Source of the DNA: a virus | Reading direction: 5' to 3' (one strand) | IMG/VR virus record: IMGVR_UViG_3300035659_001198 | Location: 1-42,168 of that record | DNA: 42,168 nt | Shown: piece after piece, positions 7,911 through 15,073 of the stretch | How positions within the stretch are numbered: position 1 is the stretch's first letter | Layout of the letters: each line of letters opens with the position of its first letter | Position numbers and translations under genes: made by a program | The notes under the pieces: model-generated | Databases searched by the model: none | The model's input: the letters and a program-made list of their open reading frames with translations, nothing else | Told to the model about the DNA's origin: nothing

Positions 7911-8348
7911 ATGGCAAAACCCGCAAAGACTGCATTCATGGACATGGTAGAGACGGCTCTGAAGACCGTGATTGAATCGAGTCATGACGTGCAGCGGAGA
8001 CCGACCGTACCCACGGATAGAGATAACTTCAAGGCACCGTTCATAAGGTTCGCCTATTTCGCATCCCGGAAAAGGAGGGACAATAGGGTACAATTTGTTG
8101 AGTTCGATCTTCAGGTGGAGACATCGATAGAGAGGACGGGCATGGATAGTGTTGACGTGGTGGGTGAGGCTTTGCAGGCGGATATAGAGATAAAGCTTTT
8201 GGCGCTTATGGGAACCAAGCCATGTGTCAAGATTGAGTGCACGGGGGACGACATCCTCTATTACGACGACGAGTTCAGAGCGGGGATGGCGGTCTCCACA
8301 TATGCGGTGATGATAGCGCACAATTACGGGAATCCATATAGTTATTAG
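7911..8348 (+). CDS. Tail terminator-like protein (gpU-like)
   Basis: A protein of about 145 residues. The frame extends to TTG 7908, but ATG 7911 has AGGAGGGTAATTG upstream. It has a helix start (FMDMVETALKTVIES) followed by mixed strands (FIRFAYFASRKRRDNRVQFVEFDLQVETS) and ends with STYAVMIAHNYGNPYSY, the alpha/beta arrangement of tail terminators. No sequence motif is diagnostic. The call rests on size, fold pattern and position just before the tail tube gene. Two strong hairpins follow it. Confidence 0.55.
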   Translation: MAKPAKTAFMDMVETALKTVIESSHDVQRRPTVPTDRDNFKAPFIRFAYFASRKRRDNRVQFVEFDLQVETSIERTGMDSVDVVGEALQADIEIKLLALMGTKPCVKIECTGDDILYYDDEFRAGMAVSTYAVMIAHNYGNPYSY

Positions 8349-8393
8349 AAAGGGAAGGGGGATATAGAAGAATCATTTAGCAGTTAAATAAAA

Positions 8394-8424
8394 ATCCCCA
8401 TACGTTGGCCACGTCACTGGGGAT
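8394..8424 (+). promoter_or_regulatory. Nested hairpin between tail terminator and tail tube genes
   Basis: ATCCCCA (8394-8400) pairs with TGGGGAT (8418-8424), and inside it ACGT (8402-8405) pairs with ACGT (8411-8414). There is no T run after it, so it is not a standard terminator. It could be an RNA processing site or stabiliser for the tail tube message. Confidence 0.5.
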
Positions 8425-8426
8425 AA

Positions 8427-8490
8427 GCCCAAAGTTATTGAAAAGCCCGTTTTCTCGTGCACGAGCGAGGGACGGGTTTTTCTTTTGGGC
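8427..8490 (+). terminator. Large three-tier hairpin, terminator or attenuator-like
   Basis: GCCCAAA (8427-8433) pairs with TTTGGGC (8484-8490). Inside it GAAAAGCCCGT (8440-8450) pairs with ACGGGTTTTTC (8472-8482) with one G-T pair. The loop holds the perfect palindrome CTCGTGCACGAG (8454-8465). The inner stem alone, followed by a T-rich stretch (TTTTTCTTTT), reads as a rho-independent terminator. No convincing promoter lies between it and the tail tube start at 8524, so partial read-through or RNA processing is likely. Confidence 0.65.
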
Positions 8491-8523
8491 AAAGTAGGCC
8501 AAATCAAAAAGGAGGTCAAGAAA

Positions 8524-9057
8524 ATGGTAGAACTAAAATCACACGACTTGGGTTTACTGAGGCTCGGGAAGGGGATCGTCAGCTTCGACAGGTTCGATGC
8601 CGACGGACTGCCGACAGGACTGAGGGATTTGGGTAATGTTCCCTCAATGGCCCTGACCCCGACCGAGGAGGTGATCGAGCACTACACGGCGCGGGAGAAC
8701 ATAAAAAGGCTTGATGACATCATCCCCGTCTCCCAAAAGATCATCGGGAAGTTTACCCTTGAGGAGTTCGACAGGGAGAATCTTCGCATCGCACTTTTCG
8801 GCGAAGTCGGAAGCTATTCAATTCATGGGATGACGGCCGCGGTGGTTGAAGGACAACTTGAACTCTGGCCGACCAATGATCAGGGGCCGAAGTACCACTT
8901 CCAGGCGTGGAAGGTGAGACTCAGACCGACTGGCGACGTGGGGTTGATCGACGACACCGCTCTGGGTACGATGGCATTCGAGTTCACCTGTCTGAACGAT
9001 GCGGCAAATCACCCTGAATCCCCGTACTTCGACTATACCCTGCTTGGTGAGTCATAA
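8524..9057 (+). CDS. Major tail (tube) protein
   Basis: A protein of about 177 residues. I choose ATG 8524 (MVELKSHDLGLLRLGKG) because AAAAGGAGGTCAAGAAA precedes it; the frame is open up to 8485, inside the terminator hairpin. The pattern LGLLRLGKGIVSFDRFDADG, then LGNVPSMALTPTEEVIEHYTAREN and DDIIPVSQKIIGKFTLEEFD, followed by strands WKVRLRPTGDVGLID and MAFEFTCL, is characteristic of siphovirus tail tube subunits. It is the most abundant tail protein, which may explain the special RNA structures just upstream. The chaperone genes follow directly. Confidence 0.8.
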   Translation: MVELKSHDLGLLRLGKGIVSFDRFDADGLPTGLRDLGNVPSMALTPTEEVIEHYTARENIKRLDDIIPVSQKIIGKFTLEEFDRENLRIALFGEVGSYSIHGMTAAVVEGQLELWPTNDQGPKYHFQAWKVRLRPTGDVGLIDDTALGTMAFEFTCLNDAANHPESPYFDYTLLGES

Positions 9058-9075
9058 CAGATAGGAGGTTGTGGC

Positions 9076-9483
9076 ATGGGTGAAGAGGAATCCAAAAAGG
9101 ACGAGATGGAAGTCCTGTTCCCTGAGATTGCCGTCTCAGGGGTAAAACTGAAGCCGTGGACGTACCGACAGTTCACGGCCTTGCTACCCTGGTTCAGGGA
9201 ATTGAAGACCCAGTTCAAGGAGAAGGGAATCAAGAAGGATTACCTCAAAGAGCTTTTCGATAAGCCGGACGAAAAAATCGATGAGATTCTTGATCTTCTC
9301 GGACTCGTTTTTCCCATCATCCCCGAGCTTGTGGTAAGGACGACAGGAGACGAGTTGGACACTGTCTTGGATTGGGAGTTTGACAAGACGCTGAAGGTGG
9401 CCTTGCTCATCATCCTTCAAAATATGGGCCGAATAAAAAACTTGTCTGGCCTCGCACGGGAGATGAGAAGCCTGGCGGCATAA
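9076..9483 (+). CDS. Tail assembly chaperone, short form (gpG-like)
   Basis: A 135-residue protein, with GGAGGTTGTGGC before ATG. It begins with a charged stretch, then VSGVKLKPWTYRQFTALLPWF, a common start for tail chaperones, and an all-helical remainder. It lies between tube and tape measure genes, the fixed place of the G/GT pair. Its 3' end carries a canonical slippery site, and the -1 frame is open past its stop, so a minority of ribosomes should make a longer fusion. The ratio of the two forms is known to matter for tail assembly in lambda. Confidence 0.85.
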   Translation: MGEEESKKDEMEVLFPEIAVSGVKLKPWTYRQFTALLPWFRELKTQFKEKGIKKDYLKELFDKPDEKIDEILDLLGLVFPIIPELVVRTTGDELDTVLDWEFDKTLKVALLIILQNMGRIKNLSGLAREMRSLAA

Positions 9484-9503
9484 GAGACCCGCTAAGCGAG
9501 GCC
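9435..9503 (+). promoter_or_regulatory. Programmed -1 ribosomal frameshift signal (slippery site and stem-loop)
   Basis: A AAA AAC (9435-9441) sits in the correct phase of the short chaperone frame (ATA AAA AAC TTG), the classic bacterial -1 heptamer. Six bases later GGCCTCGC (9448-9455) can pair perfectly with GCGAGGCC (9496-9503), giving an 8-bp stem with a 40-base loop. Spacing and geometry match known -1 sites. After the slip the frame continues KLVWPRTGDEKPGGIRDPLSE without a stop to 9782. Confidence 0.88.
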
Positions 9504-9782
9504 GTCGATCTGCTTGTTTTCAGGGGATACGGGGAACCCGATGACATACTTGACCGGCTCACAATGGATCAGGTTGAGCTTTTCGTCAGGGTCGCAGAGA
9601 GGCGGAGAAAGAGGGAATTGCTCGATCTTGCCGTCGCCGTGAACAGGGCCTTTGGAGCGGATAAGAGATCATGGAAGGAATACGTGGACTATCTGACAAG
9701 GGAGCCTGGAACGGGTGTGGAACCTTCGTCGAAGGAGCAGATGAAGATGCTCAAGGAATGGTCTAAGAAGAAGAGGAAGTGA
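9441..9782 (+). CDS. Tail assembly chaperone, frameshift extension (gpT-like part of gpGT)
   Basis: This is the -1 frame reached by slippage. It adds about 114 residues to the chaperone: RDPLSEAVDLLVFRGYGEPDD, a helix DQVELFVRVAERRRKRELLDLAVAVNRAFGADK, and a basic end KEWSKKKRK. The pattern RRRKRELLDLAVAVNxAF is common in T-domain extensions, which bind the tape measure protein in lambda. An ATG at 9564 lies within it, but no good ribosome site precedes that codon, so an independent start is unlikely. The stop is one base before the tape measure start. Confidence 0.82.
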   Translation, partial: LVWPRTGDEKPGGIRDPLSEAVDLLVFRGYGEPDDILDRLTMDQVELFVRVAERRRKRELLDLAVAVNRAFGADKRSWKEYVDYLTREPGTGVEPSSKEQMKMLKEWSKKKRK

Positions 9783-9783
9783 C

Positions 9784-12528
9784 ATGGCTGATCAAGAAAT
9801 AGCCAGGCTAATAATCAGGATCATAGGAGAAGTTGGAGAGGTCAAGAAGCAGCTTGCGGATGTGCAGAAGGCCACCAAGGAGACCGCCGACCAGACCAAG
9901 ACCCACGTCGAATCGATGAAGGGGACGCTCGGAATGTTAAAGACCGAGTGGGTCGCCCTCACTGCAGCGGCCTATGCCGCTTATGCGGGGATATCGAAGG
10001 CATTTCAATGGGCGGAACTTGGTGCAAAAGCAGAGGCGATTGCAGAATCGTTTGGACATGTCACTAAATCAATCGGGGTCGATGGGAAAAAGCTGATTGC
10101 CGACATCAAGCAGATCTCCGGTGTATATGAGGACAGCACGGATATTATGCTCGTGGCCAACAAACTTCTTGTCGCCGGTATACCTGCGGGCGATATCGTC
10201 AGATTATTCGAGTCGGCAAGGGTCGGGGCGAGGCTCATGGGGATTGGCGTTGAGGAAGCGATGGAGCTTATCACAAGGGCCGTCCTGACCTTCGCGGCAA
10301 GAGGTCTGCTAAAACAGGCTTTCCCGATGGAGATGGAGAAGGTCTTCGAGCGATATGCCGATAAGATGAAAATAGATGTGGATATGATTACTGAATTCGG
10401 CAAACAATCGGCGGTGGTCCAGGAGATTCTAAGACAAACTCAGACCAGGATGCAATTTCTCGGCGATGTCACCATCCCCAATAATTACGAAAAAATGCAA
10501 AAATTGGCTTCGACATATAAAGAGGGGAAAGAATCAATTGGGATATTTGTTGTAGACGCCTTATCCCTATTTCTGAGTGGGATGGAAAAGGCGGTGGGAC
10601 TGGTTGTTTCATGGCAGATGATATTGGAATCCACTTGGTCCACAATGAAGGGCATAACTACGACAATCGGGGGATTCTTTGGTTTGGTATCAAAAGCTCC
10701 GCCGATTGTGGCTAAAGTGGCATCTACAGGTGCTACCCCTACCAAAGCTGTCTTTGCTATCGAGGAAGGAAAGGCAGGGATTGATAGGCAGATTAGCGAT
10801 CAGGACAAGCTCCAAAAGGCTCTGACGAAGCTCCGCCTCGATGCCGAAAAGGCCAGGGTTGATGCCACCGGTCAGATCCAAATGCTCGGGCTCGAAGCCC
10901 AGCATAGTCAAGCACTAAAGGAAGCCATGTTGGCCGCCAAAGATACCTTTGAGATCGACCAGAAGTTCCAACGTGACAAGGCCGAAATGGAGCTTAAAAA
11001 CACCCTAGCATCCTTAAAGGCCCAGGAGAATGCCGAGGTAGCGGCAGCGATCTCAGACAAGAAGATAAGGGAGATACCGGCCATCAAAGAGAAGATCAGG
11101 CAGGCGGAATTGGTGGCCGAGGGGAAATATAATGCAGAGGTCGACAAGATCAATCTGGATCGGGTCACAAAAGAGAAGGAACGCACTCTTGCACTTGCGG
11201 CGGCTTCAACGAAAGAGGAGATATCGATCCAGCAGTCCTATCTCGATAGGTTGCAGGACCTTTTCGAGCGCAACCGGATAACGGTAGAGCTTTATTACGC
11301 CAAGAGAAAGGATCTTGTTGTATCTATCGGGACGACGGAAATCCAGAACCTTCAGCAGGAGCTTGACGCCAGGGGTGACATAGCCAAGGAGGGCGACCTC
11401 TACGCCCAGATTGTGGAGAAAACCGCCAAGCTTGAAAAGGATCTTCTGGGGATAGAGAGGGATCGATACAACGACATCCAAAAGCTGGCTGATCTTAATT
11501 TGGATATTTTCAACGGATTGCAGGACAGAAGAAAGATAATGATCGACATGGCCCGCAAGGAGTTGACCATGGGGCCTGTTGAGGCCATAAACGAGCAGAT
11601 CAGTCTTGAGGTAGACCTCCAGGCTAAGCTAAAAGAGAGGCTCGTCCTGGTGGACCAAATTACCGACCCAAAGAAATATAGCGACTTTCTAACTCAGATC
11701 GCCCAATCCCAGGGAAAGGTAAATGACTTGTTTTTACAGTCACAGGAGAGAACGGGGACTTTTATCCAGGGATGGGAGAAGGGGGTAAAGGAGGTTGGGG
11801 AGCAACTGCCGACGGCGTTTCAGATGGGAAAGAATGCAGTGAATGATTTTCTAAACGCAGTCACCAATCCGATCAAGTCCTTCTTCGATAATCTCACCAG
11901 CGGGACGATGTCGGCGAAGGATGCCTTCAAGAAATTTGCCGACGACATGGCGAAGAACGTCATGAACATGCTTGTCGACATAGGGATGCTCATTCTCAAG
12001 ATGGAGATTCTCAAATCCCTGGGATACGGGACGGCAGGGGGAGGCGGAGGTGGAAGCTGGTTGAGTGCGCTTCTTGGTTTAGTAGGAGGTGGTGGAGGTA
12101 CAACGACTACAGTGGGGAGCTTCATAGGCGAGGCCGGCATCATCAGTGTATTACAGCATGGAGGAGCCGTAACCGGCCCATCTGGTAAGGATGTCGTACC
12201 CATCCGAGCCACTGCTGGAGAATACGTGATACAAGAATCTGCCGTAAGGAAATATGGCCCGGGATTCATGTCGATGATCAACGAAGGTCTCTTGGACATA
12301 TCGAAACTGATCGGGTTGTCATCAAGATCGCAGCCTTCTTTGGCTTTTGCCTCCGGGGGTTTAGTCTCGAATATTTCGCCGTCCATCGATCAAAGAACCG
12401 CTTTGAGTATCATCAACGTGGTCGATCCGAGGGAACTGGATCGGTATCTGGCTTCCGCCGGAGGTCAGAATGCGATATTAAACGTTTTAAGTTCAAGGGC
12501 GATGGTGGTCAAAAAGATTCTTCAATAA
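9784..12528 (+). CDS. Tail tape measure protein
   Basis: A 914-residue tape measure protein, which sets tail length and later helps DNA delivery. The start ATG 9784 has AAGAGGAAGTGAC upstream. Order: N-terminal coiled coil (EVGEVKKQLADVQKATKETADQ), a small hydrophobic segment (VALTAAAYAAYAGISKA), a lambda-like helical region up to about 240, a hydrophobic stretch near 290-320, and very long coiled coil from 330 to 650. Next comes a glycine-rich hinge near 755-780. The C-terminal AVTGPSGKDVVPIRATAGEYVIQESAVRKYGPGFMSMINEG is the pattern shared by many lambda gpH-type proteins. At about 0.15 nm per residue this length suggests a tail near 135 nm. Confidence 0.92.
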   Translation: MADQEIARLIIRIIGEVGEVKKQLADVQKATKETADQTKTHVESMKGTLGMLKTEWVALTAAAYAAYAGISKAFQWAELGAKAEAIAESFGHVTKSIGVDGKKLIADIKQISGVYEDSTDIMLVANKLLVAGIPAGDIVRLFESARVGARLMGIGVEEAMELITRAVLTFAARGLLKQAFPMEMEKVFERYADKMKIDVDMITEFGKQSAVVQEILRQTQTRMQFLGDVTIPNNYEKMQKLASTYKEGKESIGIFVVDALSLFLSGMEKAVGLVVSWQMILESTWSTMKGITTTIGGFFGLVSKAPPIVAKVASTGATPTKAVFAIEEGKAGIDRQISDQDKLQKALTKLRLDAEKARVDATGQIQMLGLEAQHSQALKEAMLAAKDTFEIDQKFQRDKAEMELKNTLASLKAQENAEVAAAISDKKIREIPAIKEKIRQAELVAEGKYNAEVDKINLDRVTKEKERTLALAAASTKEEISIQQSYLDRLQDLFERNRITVELYYAKRKDLVVSIGTTEIQNLQQELDARGDIAKEGDLYAQIVEKTAKLEKDLLGIERDRYNDIQKLADLNLDIFNGLQDRRKIMIDMARKELTMGPVEAINEQISLEVDLQAKLKERLVLVDQITDPKKYSDFLTQIAQSQGKVNDLFLQSQERTGTFIQGWEKGVKEVGEQLPTAFQMGKNAVNDFLNAVTNPIKSFFDNLTSGTMSAKDAFKKFADDMAKNVMNMLVDIGMLILKMEILKSLGYGTAGGGGGGSWLSALLGLVGGGGGTTTTVGSFIGEAGIISVLQHGGAVTGPSGKDVVPIRATAGEYVIQESAVRKYGPGFMSMINEGLLDISKLIGLSSRSQPSLAFASGGLVSNISPSIDQRTALSIINVVDPRELDRYLASAGGQNAILNVLSSRAMVVKKILQ

Positions 12529-12540
12529 GGAGCGTTTGAA

Positions 12541-13725
12541 ATGTCAGAAGAATCCCTCATGATTCCCAATTGGGCGGAATCGGTGAAATACAAGAGGGGA
12601 TGGAGAACCACTATCGGAGGCAATCTTCGGGGGGGTGAGCAGAGGAGTTCCCTTTTTACGTGGCCTCGTCGGTCGCTCCTTTTTTCGATGCTTACCTTGA
12701 ATGCACAAGAGAGCTCCTTATTCAAGGGGAATCTTTACAAGAATCTTTATGGAGTTTGGGGAATTCCATTCTGGCAAGACGAAACAGAGTTGGTTGTTGT
12801 AGCAGCCTCCGGACAAAAGATTCTTGATGTCGGATCGACTTTGTATCGGAACTTTGAGATTGGCGGAATGGCAATGGTCGGCTCTCGAAGCTTTATGGAG
12901 ACGTGGAAAATAGACGATCTTACGGAGACCCGCATAACGTTGCATAATGATCTCAGCCACACGTGGCCCACAGGAACTTCCGTGTATCCTCTCCTGCAAA
13001 CAAGAATCGCACCGACTCAGACCCTGAAGATGCTCAATTCCGCAATCGGGCAAATCGACATAGAGGCGTCGGAGGAATTCGACGGCACAATCACGAGAAA
13101 GATAGGGACTGCGGCTGGCTTCGATGCATATAAGGGCGTGCCCATTTTCAACATAAAGCCGAATTGGGTGGGCATCGACGATGGATTCGATCACCCTTAT
13201 AACTTGCTCGGTTTTTTGGGAAAGACGACTCCGCTGTCGCATTATACCGAGACGATGTTTCCTTTAAAATATGAGTACCTCGCTTACAAAAAATCGGAGA
13301 TACAAAAGCACATCGATTTCTTCGATTCCAGAATGGGCCGTCTGGATGGATTCTGGCTTCCTTCCTGGCAGGAGGACATACATCTGACGGAGGGCTTTCT
13401 CGCCTCTGATGATCATCTCCACATAGACTCGATCAATTACCCGTTGTATTGGTTTGGAAACGAGATGGGGAAGTCGATAATCACAATTTGGCCCGACGAT
13501 ACATATGTGTGGAACGACATCGTCGCCGCTCCCTCCGATACCCGAATAAATCTCGACGACGTTGTTGGGAGAGATTGTCCGAAATCTTCCATAAAACGGC
13601 TTTTGGTATGCTTTCTTCTTTTTTGTCGCTTCGGCCAAGATGAAATCGAGGTCGAATACTTGACGCCGGAGGTGGCAAGGATGAGCCTTTCGTTTCGGAC
13701 TCTCCTGGGGGAAAGGCCGTCATGA
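12541..13725 (+). CDS. Minor tail / distal tail-type protein
   Basis: A 394-residue protein with GGAGCGTTTGAA before ATG. It opens with MIPNWAESVKYKRGWRTTI and has a beta-rich body (GTITRKIGTAAGFDAYKGVPIF, RLDGFWLPSWQED), ending in VEYLTPEVARMSLSFRTLLGE, the end form seen in minor tail proteins placed before the BR0599/DUF2163 gene. Gene-transfer-agent and related siphoviruses have a DUF2460-type distal tail protein here, and this product may be a longer analogue. It probably forms the ring between tube and hub. It overlaps the next gene by four bases. Confidence 0.6.
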   Translation: MSEESLMIPNWAESVKYKRGWRTTIGGNLRGGEQRSSLFTWPRRSLLFSMLTLNAQESSLFKGNLYKNLYGVWGIPFWQDETELVVVAASGQKILDVGSTLYRNFEIGGMAMVGSRSFMETWKIDDLTETRITLHNDLSHTWPTGTSVYPLLQTRIAPTQTLKMLNSAIGQIDIEASEEFDGTITRKIGTAAGFDAYKGVPIFNIKPNWVGIDDGFDHPYNLLGFLGKTTPLSHYTETMFPLKYEYLAYKKSEIQKHIDFFDSRMGRLDGFWLPSWQEDIHLTEGFLASDDHLHIDSINYPLYWFGNEMGKSIITIWPDDTYVWNDIVAAPSDTRINLDDVVGRDCPKSSIKRLLVCFLLFCRFGQDEIEVEYLTPEVARMSLSFRTLLGERPS

Positions 13726-14588
13726 CCATAACCCAGGATTATATCGATGCGGAAACGGCGGGCAAGATCAAGCCGGTTGAACTGTACCACATTTGGACGG
13801 AGGGGGGAGAGCATTGGTACTATACGAGTGGAGATGCGGAGTTGACTTATCCGTCAGACGGACCTATGGAGGACAGAAAACCTTATATTCCGGCCACGCT
13901 GCAAAGAAGCATGGTGAAATATAATAGCCAATTAGAGGCGACGGAGTGCGCTATCCAAGCGGGATATGTGGAGAATCCAGTCCTGAAATACATCGCCATC
14001 AACCCCATCGAGATAATCTGGGTGTCGATTATGAGGCTACACCGGGACCAAGTTCCTCTCGAACCAAGCGTGGTGTTCCTTGGACAGATAAAAAGCGTTT
14101 CGTTCAAGGGTGTAGCGGCTGAGATCCAGTGCGTTGGCTTCGAGAAGTTTTTGAACATGCCTGTCCCAGTCTTTCGATATCAGATTAACTGCAACCATAG
14201 GCTTTTTGACGATGGATGTAAACTGGTGAAGTCTCCTACCTATAAGGTCACGACAATAGTGACCCTAGATACGACCCTGACGCAGCTTACCGCTGCTGAT
14301 TTTGCGACATTCCCCAATGGATACTTTATCGGCGGATCGGTCGAATACGAGCGACTTCCTCCGAAGTCTCCCGGAACAGAAAAGAGAACTATCATTGCTC
14401 ATGCAGGAGACACCATTACGATGGCTTACATGATGGCGGACCTGGAAGATGACGATTCGGTTGATGCTTATCCTGGCTGCGACAGAAGAGCGGAGACGTG
14501 CAGGGACAAGTTTTTGACGAACAACATCGAGCATTTTCTTGGGTTCCCTTTCATACCGAAGGAGAACCCGGCAATCGTGCTGCCATGA
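13722..14588 (+). CDS. Phage BR0599/DUF2163-family tail hub protein
   Basis: A 288-residue minor tail protein. The N-terminal half (KPVELYHIWTEGGEHWYYTSG, then ATLQRSMVKYNSQLEATE) is a beta domain typical of DUF2163. The C-terminal half has INCNHRLFDDGCKL and YPGCDRRAETCRDKFLTNNIEH, so four cysteines are spaced as in lambda gpL-like and BR0599 proteins, some of which bind an iron-sulphur cluster. In gene transfer agents the equivalent gene lies just before the NlpC/P60 and megatron genes, which is the order here. The conserved cysteines strongly support the call. It overlaps the next start by four bases. Confidence 0.82.
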   Translation: MTITQDYIDAETAGKIKPVELYHIWTEGGEHWYYTSGDAELTYPSDGPMEDRKPYIPATLQRSMVKYNSQLEATECAIQAGYVENPVLKYIAINPIEIIWVSIMRLHRDQVPLEPSVVFLGQIKSVSFKGVAAEIQCVGFEKFLNMPVPVFRYQINCNHRLFDDGCKLVKSPTYKVTTIVTLDTTLTQLTAADFATFPNGYFIGGSVEYERLPPKSPGTEKRTIIAHAGDTITMAYMMADLEDDDSVDAYPGCDRRAETCRDKFLTNNIEHFLGFPFIPKENPAIVLP

Positions 14589-15073
14589 CAGAATATTATT
14601 TCGATGATTTGGAGAACCAAAAAAGATTGAAGATCATTCTTGATGAATGGCTTGATCCTCCAACTCCTTGGAGACACCGCTGCGGTGTGAAGCACCTTGG
14701 TACGGACTGTATTCATTTCGTTTTAAGGGTGTCGGAGGAACTTGGGCTTTTGAAATGGCGGAAGGACTTGATTCCCGATTATCCAAGAGACTGGCATCTT
14801 CACAATACGAGGGAATTGGTGTCGGAAGGCCTGAAGAGAGAACTCAAGGTTGAAAAGATCGACTTGGGTGAGCTGCTGAAAAAGATCAGCCTGGGCGAGC
14901 TGCTGAACGGCGACATCATCGTGAGCTATTTCGGAAAGGCGGCTTCTCACGCCGGATTCTTTTTCGACGGGTATGTCTACCAGGCCCTGGAAAACATAGG
15001 GGTGTGCAGAATGAATGTCAAGGATCGTTATTTTTTAAATCGGATGAAGTTCGCCTATAGGATTCTGGGATGA
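14585..15073 (+). CDS. NlpC/P60-like tail-tip peptidase
   Basis: A 162-residue protein starting at ATG 14585 inside the previous stop (ATGA). HLGTDCIHFVLRVSEELG has the Asp-Cys catalytic pair of NlpC/P60 enzymes (usually DCxxFV), and NGDIIVSYFGKAASHAGFFFDG supplies the catalytic histidine and the usual GDI strand before it. These cysteine peptidases cut peptidoglycan stems and sit at the tail tip to help DNA entry. A duplicated helix (IDLGELLKK, ISLGELL) separates the two motifs. Position between hub gene and central tip gene agrees with gene-transfer-agent-type tails. Confidence 0.85.
   Translation: MTEYYFDDLENQKRLKIILDEWLDPPTPWRHRCGVKHLGTDCIHFVLRVSEELGLLKWRKDLIPDYPRDWHLHNTRELVSEGLKRELKVEKIDLGELLKKISLGELLNGDIIVSYFGKAASHAGFFFDGYVYQALENIGVCRMNVKDRYFLNRMKFAYRILG

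Noticed and set aside
9564-9782. Independent gene starting at ATG 9564
   Set aside because: The frame is open upstream to the slippery site and no ribosome site precedes the ATG, so it is the frameshift extension.
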